48,133 nucleotides of DNA from Candidatus Woesearchaeota archaeon (GTDB taxonomy: Archaea; Nanobdellota; Nanobdellia; Woesearchaeales; UBA11576): assembly GCA_016208715.1 (NCBI GenBank), contig JACQXV010000090.1, positions 1 through 48,133 of the forward strand, written 5' to 3'. Position numbers and translations under genes: made by a program. The notes under the pieces are model-generated. The model saw only the letters and a list, made by a program, of their open reading frames with translations, was not told the DNA's origin and made no database searches. Below are positions 8,955 to 15,433 of the stretch, piece after piece. The first letter of the stretch is position 1. Every line of letters starts with the position of its first letter.

Positions 8955-9400
8955 ATCGGTTTGTCCGCTTCCCGCTTTTCAAAGCGATCTGTGAAAAACG
9001 CTGGGAGCTGCCGTCGGTGTCAGAACGTGCAACTGGTTGTTTGCAATCCTATCGCCGCGGCTGCCTCCAGCTCAATTTTGAAGACGCGAGGTAGTCAATT
9101 ATTTAATATACAATTTAATATGCCGTACGGAATATATTGTCTTTGGTAATTATTCACAATGGACTACTTACTATATAAATCTTTGCTATGACTTAATACT
9201 GTTGGTTTCTTTTTGGTATATAGTCAAAATGGTATAAATATTTATGTTTTTGTTTAGTTATCGGAATTTCCCCCTTAAGCAATTACAGACAGGCAGAAAA
9301 ACGTCTTATAAGTTATAAGCAGGCGCGTGCAAAAGACTGAAGAATTATCAAACAAAATGAAATGATAAACCGTTTTCTACTTCTATCTACTTCTCTACTT
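8955..9400. other. 446-bp intergenic region with GC-rich foldable island
   Basis: No convincing gene is visible. About 8960-9100 is GC-rich between AT-rich flanks and can fold into an imperfect long stem: GCTGGGAGCTGCCG near 9000-9013 against CGGCTGCCTCCAGC near 9058-9072. TATA-like TATATTTAAAG at 8936-8946 would drive it on the plus strand. It could be a structured non-coding RNA, but it matches no SRP, RNase P, 5S or box C/D signature I know. The second copy of the TTGGTATATAGT motif lies at 9213-9231, followed by TATA-like GGTATAAATA. Confidence 0.35.
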
Positions 9401-9658
9401 CTATTGAATCTTAACCTTCTGGCCTACAGCCTGACCAGGCATTCCCGTCTCAAACAGAACACGAAGCGCGCCGCTGTTGCCGTGCGCACTGCGGACTTCA
9501 CCTTTGATCTCCTTTTTTGCTGGAGAGACCCAGACAACTTTCTTTCCCACAAGCTCCAAAGCCTTCTTCTTTGAATCCGCGCCCTTTACGACAACGACCA
9601 TCTGGTTTTGAACTTGGCAGTGAACGCTTGAGCGGTAATTCACAATAGTGCCTTCCAT
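9401..9658 (-). CDS. rpl35ae: Large-subunit ribosomal protein eL35 (L35Ae family, eL33)
   Basis: This is a protein of the 50S subunit present in archaea and eukaryotes. The 85-residue length fits the family. The signature is clear: MEGTIVNYR start, GKKVVWVSPAKKEIKGEV, then AHGNSGALRVLFETGMPGQAVG, the conserved HGNSGxxRxxF and PGQAxG blocks. The frame also has a GTG at 9667, but ATG 9658 is chosen because family members begin at this point and GTGAT, complementary to the 16S tail, sits 4 nt before it. TATA-like CTTTATAAAC lies at about 9702-9693, giving a very short leader. It lies 60 nt downstream of a membrane protein on the same strand. Confidence 0.95.
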   Translation of the reverse strand: MEGTIVNYRSSVHCQVQNQMVVVVKGADSKKKALELVGKKVVWVSPAKKEIKGEVRSAHGNSGALRVLFETGMPGQAVGQKVKIQ

Positions 9659-9718
9659 GAGTATCACTATTGAAGTTTTTTGAGGGTGTTTATAAAGTTT
9701 TTGCAGCCGTTAAGATTC

Positions 9719-10468
9719 CTAGAATTTTCCAAGGTCTCCTCCCGGCCCTTTACCAGGAGGCATCCTGCCAAATGTACTTGTTGAGGGTAACTGAGAACTT
9801 TGACCTACAACATCAGGCCCGCCTTCGCTGCCACTCAAACTGTCTAAGTTGCCAAAACTGCCGCCAAGTTCGCCTAGTCTGGACTCGTCTTTCTTACCGC
9901 CGCCCTCTTCACCGGTGTCGATCTTCAAAACCGTAGGATTGGGAGTGATGTAGTCAATTAACTCGATGGTGAAATAGAACAGCGGAAAGAAAATGATGGC
10001 CGAAAGAAGCATATCGAATGAAACCGGTATCACCTTGTAGAACACAGGCGTTAATAGCGCTACAATATATGTCACTTCGCGAATTCTTCCAATATACCGT
10101 ACAATATTGTTTCCCTTAATTCCCAACACAATAATCGATAGGCCGTATGCGAGAACAATAACACTAAGAGCAATGCGTCCAACAAGAGAACCCAAGCTTA
10201 TCTCAGCGGCCTGAAAAAAACGGATCGACGTCCGTGTCCAATCCAAACTTACCCAAAAAGGAGTCACCGCATTTGTTATCGCGTTGCCAAGCGACGTCCC
10301 TCTTTTCTCTTGGAAGAATTCAGCAAACGCCCAAGTTAACCAAATCGGAATCAGGACCCACAACATATCTAAATTCTTGAAAGGAGCAACAAAAAGCGTT
10401 GACAGCCATATCTTAAATAATTTCCATACGTAAAGACCTGCGGTTGTAGCAACTTCGACAAAAGCCAT
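9719..10468 (-). CDS. Four-helix membrane protein with Gly/Ser-rich tail
   Basis: Family not recognised. ATG 10468 is preferred over the TTG at 10501, because GAGGT lies 6 nt upstream and a TATA-like AAAGTTTATATTT at about 10518-10506 would start transcription close by. The 249-residue product has hydrophobic segments at about 30-52, 88-115, 128-147 and 149-172. The last 70 residues are hydrophilic and rich in Gly, Ser and Pro (SGSEGGPDVVGQSSQ, PPGKGPGG), probably disordered and cytoplasmic. A 211-bp dispersed repeat begins 8 bp upstream of the TATA region. Confidence 0.8.
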   Translation of the reverse strand: MAFVEVATTAGLYVWKLFKIWLSTLFVAPFKNLDMLWVLIPIWLTWAFAEFFQEKRGTSLGNAITNAVTPFWVSLDWTRTSIRFFQAAEISLGSLVGRIALSVIVLAYGLSIIVLGIKGNNIVRYIGRIREVTYIVALLTPVFYKVIPVSFDMLLSAIIFFPLFYFTIELIDYITPNPTVLKIDTGEEGGGKKDESRLGELGGSFGNLDSLSGSEGGPDVVGQSSQLPSTSTFGRMPPGKGPGGDLGKF

Positions 10469-10525
10469 GGAAGACCTCTTTTTGGCTTTCTGTGTTTTCA
10501 AGAAATATAAACTTTCGTATTAGAA

Positions 10526-10736
10526 GTACGTGGAAAGCTTCGTCGGTAAGCGAACTTCGCCACATATGTACAACCAGCACCGCTCAGACGCGCTACGCGC
10601 ATCTTCGCTCAATTTCCGCCACAGCCAGCTCGTGAGTGGATGTCGTTTGTTGATGGCTGACATCCCCATAAGGGAATGCTTCCCTTATCAACCCACCTCG
10701 TAGTATTTCGCTTCGCTCAATACTACTCAATGTTCG
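10526..10736. repeat. 211-bp dispersed repeat, copy A
   Basis: Matches 45610-45820 base for base over 211 bp with only four substitutions and no gaps. Internal hairpins include GTAGTATT/AATACTAC, ATAAGGGAA/TTCCCTTAT, GGATGTC/GACATCC and an outer GTGG/CCAC stem. There is no ORF of note. It supplies the last His codon and the stop of the small ORF at 10727-10993. Confidence 0.95.
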
Positions 10737-10993
10737 ATCTCGTTTAGCCGGTACAGTGCACCTGTCTGATTTATTTGCGGATGCATGCCTGCAACAAAAC
10801 AGGCAACCTCCTTGTAGAGCGTTGGTATGCCTCCTTTGAAGTTTTGTTCGGCACCATCCTGCCTCAGAACGTTTTGCAATAGAATCTGTTCAATTCCCAC
10901 TGCATTGATCTGTTCGACGTGTTCGATGCGTCGAATAGATTCCATAAACCCCCGAATGATGGTCTCTTTACTTAATGGCCCAGACTTCACCAT
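10727..10993 (-). CDS. Small hypothetical protein, 88 aa
   Basis: Family not recognised. The ATG at 10993 follows GGGGGTG by 8 nt, a good Shine-Dalgarno match to the 16S tail, which supports real translation. The product is soluble, with a helical N-terminus (LSKETIIRGFMESIRRIEHVEQINAVGIEQIL) shown here only by its key parts KETIIRGFMESIRR, then FKGGIPTLYKEVACFV. No catalytic motif is seen. The final His codon and TGA come from repeat copy A, so the original C-terminus may have been replaced when the repeat arrived. Confidence 0.55.
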   Translation of the reverse strand: MVKSGPLSKETIIRGFMESIRRIEHVEQINAVGIEQILLQNVLRQDGAEQNFKGGIPTLYKEVACFVAGMHPQINQTGALYRLNEIEH

Positions 10994-11346
10994 TACTCAC
11001 ACCCCCATAGATGTTAGCTAGATCAGTTTTATTTTGATGCCCGTTTTTGTGTTTGGTTGCAGAAAACATCTGGTATTTTTAAATTCTCCTTATGAATTTT
11101 ATGAATTAGGACATTATGAATTAGGACGCTGGTTATAGCAAGTTTAGTAAATACTGGAACTTTAAGTGACCTGCTTAGAGTATCTCTGTCGACTGAACTT
11201 GCTTATTAGCAAATCGATTCAAAATGTCAGAAATGCGCTATGTGTGTCCTCAACGCATTTCTGAGCATGCTCAGGAACTCAACACATTCAGTATTCCTTT
11301 TGTGAGTTCCTGACAGTTCATAGATTTAATCGATTTGCTATAGCTA
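10994..11346. other. 353-bp intergenic region
   Basis: No gene is visible. The left part is AT-rich and carries likely promoter sequence for the 88-aa ORF and a small direct repeat (TATGAATT, three copies at about 11091-11124). The right part is the inverted-repeat element described at 11207-11340. Confidence 0.6.
11207..11340. repeat. Cruciform-like element with 13-bp terminal inverted repeats
   Basis: Terminal inverted repeats TAGCAAATCGATT (11207-11219) and AATCGATTTGCTA (11328-11340) enclose an inner TGTCAG/CTGACA pair (11225-11315). Within it are two hairpins, AAATGCG/CGCATTT and GAACTCA/TGAGTTC, on either side of the palindrome CTGAGCATGCTCAG (11261-11274). The same core and arrangement recurs at 21142-21195 and 30715-30768 with different but still paired stems. 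Confidence 0.85.
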
Positions 11347-12552
11347 TCAAAGTAGAAAATACAGCAGCACAGGCAAAATCAAGCACCCCATCGCGTGGCT
11401 TCTTGCAACTCCCCACCCGTTTATCAGAAGGCCCAGACTGGTTGAGACCGCAAGAACAAGAAGGCCGATCCAGCCAGTCATCACAAACACAAGAAACGTT
11501 ACAAAGCAAACGACGATCGCGCTCATCGCAGCATAGTCCACTCGCACAATCCACGCAGCGAACCCACGTGAGATCCACAATGATGAGACCATTCCGATGC
11601 CCGCCACAAAAACAGCCACTGCCAGCAACACAAAGAGAACGTCTTCTGATGTTTGCCCAACCAGCTGCATAATCACCAGCACAGCGCCATTTCGCGCTTT
11701 TTCAATCGCAAACAAGGTCACAAGGGACATCACAAAATTCACAGTACTGATTCCGCCGACAAGAACCAAGTACCCTTCATCACCAAGATCTTTGAGAAAC
11801 GCCGTTGAAAGCGCTGCACCCTGTGCAGGCCCAATTCCCGGAAAAAACGCCGTTAACACCCCGGCAAAACTCCCGCCAAGCAATGCCTTAGCCATCACCC
11901 GTCTCTTAATTGTGTTTTGTTGTTCTTCCTTTTTTTGCCTAGGAATTCTCACTTTCGCTTGCAAGCTGGCGATCAGTGCACTCACTCCGAATAGCCCCGA
12001 CAAAAGCGGAAAGAGCGGATCTTTCAGTATAGGCATGTTCAGCGCTAGAAAACCAAGAACTCCGCTCAACGAAAACACAAGGATATTTTTCCAGCGGTGC
12101 GCGTCTCGCAAAAGCAAGAAGACAACGAGTATCAGCAGAATGATTCCCATCCAGTTATTCAACGGCGCGTCAATGTATGCAATCAACTTGAGGAGAAGTG
12201 GAAGAAGCGCGATTGTTATTAGGAGACAAAACAAGCCGCCCATCACCGTTAGTTTGATCGCACGAAAGCCCCTCCCCTCCAGAAGCATCCGGTGGCCTGG
12301 CAGAAGCATCGCGCTCGCTTCATCGTCGGGTGCACCAAGCAAAATCGACGGCACAACGTCCAAGAATGAATGCATTACTGCCATCGAGACAATGAACACG
12401 CACAGTGAGACGACGTTGACGTACTGCAAAAGCACAGGAGCAACCGAAAGCAATAATAAACTCACGAGGTTAATGTGGACTCCCGGAAGCAAGCCGGTAA
12501 TTATTCCAGCACAAACCCCGAGCAGCATTGAGAGCAATAACTCAAGGAACAT
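11347..12552 (-). CDS. TctA/DUF112-family membrane transporter
   Basis: This 401-residue polytopic protein (about 10-12 hydrophobic segments) matches the TctA-like permease family (DUF112) in its archaeal form. Conserved blocks are LPGVHINLVS near residue 25, LGAPDDEASAMLLPGHRML near 75 and its symmetrical partner FFPGIGPAQGAALST near 240, the paired Gly/Pro-rich hairpins of this transporter fold. Bacterial TctA works with TctB and a periplasmic TctC to import tricarboxylates; neither partner is seen here, so it probably acts alone and its substrate is unknown. The ATG start at 12552 is followed directly by a hydrophobic helix. A TATA-like ATATTAAAAAG lies about 25-30 nt upstream. Confidence 0.85.
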   Translation of the reverse strand: MFLELLLSMLLGVCAGIITGLLPGVHINLVSLLLLSVAPVLLQYVNVVSLCVFIVSMAVMHSFLDVVPSILLGAPDDEASAMLLPGHRMLLEGRGFRAIKLTVMGGLFCLLITIALLPLLLKLIAYIDAPLNNWMGIILLILVVFLLLRDAHRWKNILVFSLSGVLGFLALNMPILKDPLFPLLSGLFGVSALIASLQAKVRIPRQKKEEQQNTIKRRVMAKALLGGSFAGVLTAFFPGIGPAQGAALSTAFLKDLGDEGYLVLVGGISTVNFVMSLVTLFAIEKARNGAVLVIMQLVGQTSEDVLFVLLAVAVFVAGIGMVSSLWISRGFAAWIVRVDYAAMSAIVVCFVTFLVFVMTGWIGLLVLAVSTSLGLLINGWGVARSHAMGCLILPVLLYFLL

Positions 12553-12837
12553 TCAGGTCGGTATCATGTTTCTTTTTAATATGTTTGGCAGCAGAATTTT
12601 TGAAGATACTTCATGAAATCTAAACTCTCTCTATCTTCGCTGAAGAATCATCTGATTTGTACAATTTTTTTGAAGAAATTATAGTATTTTCGTATTTGTT
12701 TAGCAGTGTCGCCACCGAAAATTCTAATGTTGTTATCTTCGTTAAAATCATAAAGAAAAACTTATTAAATGCTTCGCACTTCATCTAACAAAATTTTAAC
12801 GAAATTGTTGAAAAATAAAAATTATAGAACGAAAGAT
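12553..12837. other. AT-rich intergenic region
   Basis: 285 bp between the lipoprotein stop and the transporter start. No ORF is supported. A CGTTAAAAT/ATTTTAACG inverted repeat (about 12742-12750 and 12792-12800) is the only structure noted. Confidence 0.5.
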
Positions 12838-13227
12838 TTATTTTTTTGGTAAAATCTCTATTTGGTCTGCATATAGTGTTCCCACTCTATCGTTTCCAAA
12901 AGTTTTACCATCTCTGTAAGAATCATTTACTACAAATCTTACTCTGTCGCCTTCTTCAAGTGCCGTAGCAAGTGCTTCTATTGTTTTTTGTCTACCTGAT
13001 TTAACAGAAGCAATATAAACTCCTTCCTCTGTCTTTATTTGGAGAATATACGTTGGGTCGCTGAATTTTACAGATTCATTTCCAAATAAAGCCCCGCGTG
13101 ATTCAACAATTTGTGCGACAGTTCCAGATTCTTTTTCAACAGTTCCTGTTTTGTAATCTACACTGCAACCAGTTAACCCGCTTGCTCCTGCCAATACAAT
13201 TGCTCCGAGTGTTTGTTTTATCGTCAT
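12838..13227 (-). CDS. Small secreted lipoprotein, 129 aa
   Basis: The N-terminus MTIKQTLGAIVLAGASGLTG followed by Cys21 is a lipoprotein signal peptide with a TGC lipobox, so the product is probably lipid-anchored outside the cell. The mature part is beta-rich with short charged strands (YILQIKTEEGVYIASVKSG, GDRVRFVVNDSY) and resembles small OB- or SH3-like domains, though no family is assigned. The ATG at 13227 lies about 23-30 nt after TATA-like TTTATAAAG, so the mRNA is nearly leaderless. Base composition is more AT-rich than the neighbours. Confidence 0.8.
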   Translation of the reverse strand: MTIKQTLGAIVLAGASGLTGCSVDYKTGTVEKESGTVAQIVESRGALFGNESVKFSDPTYILQIKTEEGVYIASVKSGRQKTIEALATALEEGDRVRFVVNDSYRDGKTFGNDRVGTLYADQIEILPKK

Positions 13228-13510
13228 ACTAAATAGAATAAATTAATACTTTATAAATTGTTGGTTTAGTGACATTGTTTAATTACTGAAGGGTATAAGT
13301 GGGTGTTGATATTTTTCAGAAACTACTACAAATTCATAAGACCACACACGTCTTTATAAGACAAGACACCTGCCCAAGCAGCAGGTTTCGGAAAATGGAA
13401 CTGGTGGAGCCTGATAAAGTCAACCAGTACAAGAATCACCACCTTAGCCGATTACTAAACACTGTCCAAACGAATAACATTTTTATACCGTGACGCTTTA
13501 TGCACAGAAG

Positions 13511-13972
13511 ATGGGACTTTATCAGTTTGCAACACGAAGCAGAGTGCATGGATTCTTCTTTTCCTGCTGTCTTTCGCTTGTTGATCTATTTGTCCTTACT
13601 GTCATTTTTCATGAAAAATGGAGCATATGGCGAGGCATCCTTATTGCGCTCGGAGTGGCGATACTCCTGCAACTTTCTGGGGCATACAATAAGAATCGCA
13701 AATCCTGTATAACGCCAACGAGAACGAATCTACCACCATCTGTGGTCCAGACGCGAGCAACAAAGGAGTCTGTGCATATTGAAGAGAACACCGGCGCGAT
13801 GGCGATGGAATTGTCAAGCGTTTCCACGGGACCATCAGCACGAAAAATAACAGAGGCGCCGACGCGTGTACCAATTTCATCGCCAAGAAAGTTGCCAAGA
13901 AAGAATCCTCCACCGCACCTATCACGTGCAGCAACGAAGACTCCAACATTGCTGGCTCGCAAGATCAACTAA
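13511..13972 (+). CDS. Small membrane protein with basic, Pro/Ser/Thr-rich tail
   Basis: Family not recognised. Two hydrophobic segments (about residues 12-31 and 38-56) are followed by about 90 hydrophilic residues rich in Thr, Pro, Ser and Lys (SSPRKLPRKNPPPHLS). ATG 13511 is chosen over GTG 13490, because TTTTTATACC at 13480-13488 would place the transcription start at about 13511. A minus-strand frame at 13609-13968 is also open; the plus frame is preferred for its promoter, membrane segments and same-strand neighbours. The tail could be disordered and cytoplasmic. Confidence 0.55.
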   Translation: MGLYQFATRSRVHGFFFSCCLSLVDLFVLTVIFHEKWSIWRGILIALGVAILLQLSGAYNKNRKSCITPTRTNLPPSVVQTRATKESVHIEENTGAMAMELSSVSTGPSARKITEAPTRVPISSPRKLPRKNPPPHLSRAATKTPTLLARKIN

Positions 13973-14026
13973 CCGTGCAAGTTTGGTTACGTAAATTATT
14001 TAAGATACCTGGTCATTATTTTGTAT

Positions 14027-14500
14027 ATGGTTCATCCACTCGTTGGAATTCATGCGGCAATCGGAGAACTTGGAGTGCTTGCGTTTCTCTGGGTTCTTGT
14101 CGAACTGCTCAATCCAACAGAACCGCGCATCAAACGCGCAAAGATTGCTGCGGCGCTAGGCACGCTCTTCTTTCTTATGTCTTGGGTTACCGGAGGCTAC
14201 TACTACGTGGCGTACTACGGGCCTAATGTCAAACCGATCATCAAATCTGGCCCTGCACCCTGGGCACACGGAGTCGCGATGGAGGTGAAGGAACACGTGT
14301 TTCTCTTCTTGCCATTCTTGTCTTTCCTTACAACAGGACTCGTGTATCGCTACAAAAACAACCTGATCAAGGATACTGGCGCACGAAAATCAGTACTGCT
14401 TTTGTGTGCACTTATCGTTATCATCGGATTATCTATTGCAGGAATGGGGTTTGTCATATCAACCGGAGCACGAGCAGCACTTGAGGGCAAGATCGTATGA
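14027..14500 (+). CDS. Four-helix membrane protein with conserved-looking histidines
   Basis: Family not recognised with certainty. The start is ATG 14027 (a TTG lies 6 nt upstream). Four hydrophobic segments are visible at about residues 5-27, 41-63, 87-107 and 122-142. Histidines sit at membrane edges in HPLVGIHAAIGE (helix 1) and WAHGVAMEVKEHVFLF (before helix 3), a spacing seen in four-helix haem or metal proteins such as DUF2231-like proteins. A redox or metal role is only a suggestion. It overlaps the next gene by 4 nt (ATGA), so the two are translated together and may form a complex. Confidence 0.75.
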   Translation: MVHPLVGIHAAIGELGVLAFLWVLVELLNPTEPRIKRAKIAAALGTLFFLMSWVTGGYYYVAYYGPNVKPIIKSGPAPWAHGVAMEVKEHVFLFLPFLSFLTTGLVYRYKNNLIKDTGARKSVLLLCALIVIIGLSIAGMGFVISTGARAALEGKIV

Positions 14501-14805
14501 GAATCAACACTGCTGCACTTTCACGCGCAACGATCGGAACGATCAGTGCGGTAACACTCATTACAATCATTGCAGAGCTCTCAAAACCCTTCAAGACGCT
14601 GCTTACAAATTTTTCAGGCAATCATTGGGTGGCCAAGAGCAGTATATCAATCATCCTCTTTGCAGTTCTCTACTTGTTGCTGCCAAAAGTAATGGCAGAC
14701 AAAAATGAGGTGCAAAAAGAAACCACGCGGGTCATCGCAACAACCATCATTGCAGGGTTTGCGCTGTTATTGTTCTTTGTGTGGCACTTTGTTACAGAAG
14801 CTTAA
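14497..14805 (+). CDS. Three-helix small membrane protein, 102 aa
   Basis: Family not recognised. The ATG overlaps the previous stop in the sequence GTATGAG. Three hydrophobic segments are present at about residues 11-28, 47-64 and 80-98, joined by short charged loops (DKNEVQKETTR). It probably acts with the four-helix protein encoded immediately upstream; the pair could be a small membrane complex (inference from coupling). Confidence 0.7.
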   Translation: MRINTAALSRATIGTISAVTLITIIAELSKPFKTLLTNFSGNHWVAKSSISIILFAVLYLLLPKVMADKNEVQKETTRVIATTIIAGFALLLFFVWHFVTEA

Positions 14806-14865
14806 TTATTTGTAACTTATTTATAACCGGTGGTGGCGAGCTTTTGACAAGAAATGCTCTTGCTG

Positions 14866-15234
14866 TTATTGAGGCGAGTTAAGTCCCTGATATCCGCGGA
14901 CAATCAGCGTTGTCCCGTTATACATGAAATACACCTCTTCCAGGTGATTCACGATCAGGTCATTTCCTTCGGTATAATACGAAACATTCATGCGGCGAAT
15001 GCGGACCTTCTCGATATTGTGAAATTCAAGCGTTTGTACCGGTTCCTCAAGTGTTTTGTGCGGATCATTCACGTTAAAAAGTTTAATCGATACTGACTTG
15101 TATTCATTGTTGCCTTGGCGAGGAAGTCTACTAATAAGAAGGCTCTTGGTTGGAAGCTTAAGCCTTTTTACACTGCTAGCATTAGGATTGTCAGCTTTAG
15201 GTAGAGGGTCAGTTGCGTTTTTTTTGGGAATCAC
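14866..15234 (-). CDS. Hypothetical protein, 122 aa
   Basis: Family not recognised. No ATG start exists. GTG 15234 is chosen: GGTGAT, a perfect match to the 16S tail, lies 3 nt before it, and TATA-like TTTAAATAC at about 15271-15263 would begin the mRNA a few bases upstream. The C-terminal half looks like a small beta domain (VSIKLFNVND, KVRIRRMNVSYYTEGNDLIV, EEVYFMYNGTTLIVRGY). The N-terminal 40 residues are basic and low in complexity. It converges with the plus-strand gene ending at 14805. Confidence 0.55.
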   Translation of the reverse strand: MIPKKNATDPLPKADNPNASSVKRLKLPTKSLLISRLPRQGNNEYKSVSIKLFNVNDPHKTLEEPVQTLEFHNIEKVRIRRMNVSYYTEGNDLIVNHLEEVYFMYNGTTLIVRGYQGLNSPQ

Positions 15235-15287
15235 ACAATCACCACAGCCTGGTTCTGACTGTTTGTATTTAAACCTTGCGCGGAGAT

Positions 15288-15433
15288 GGCGTTATTGAAA
15301 AGCTCTGAAGTAGAATGTTTGACCAGCACCGCTCAGCCGCGCTGCGCGCGTCTTCGCTCAATCAGCACCACGCCTGGCTCGTGATAGTCATACTACCCGC
15401 GACGGCTGACATCCCCCGATGGGGCGTCGAGAG
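15288..15433. repeat. Dispersed repeat, family shared with 41.8 kb and the 211-bp repeat
   Basis: The 18-mer GGCGTTATTGAAAAGCTC (15288-15305) is repeated at 41745-41762. Bases 15320-15378 resemble the 211-bp repeat (GACCAGCACCGCTCAG, GCGCGC, TCTTCGCTCA, GGCTCGTGA). Bases 15380-15430 match 41832-41880 in inverted orientation, with two mismatches in about 48. The unit runs into the 3' end of rel. Confidence 0.85.

Noticed and set aside
8955-9105. 5S rRNA
   Set aside because: The island has no CCCATCCCGAAC-type loop and does not fold as 5S.
11597-12616. 339-codon plus-strand ORF
   Set aside because: Antisense of the TctA-like transporter; no coherent domain and no promoter.
13609-13968. 119-codon minus-strand ORF
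   Set aside because: The plus frame in the same place has a TATA box, membrane segments and same-strand neighbours; the choice remains uncertain.
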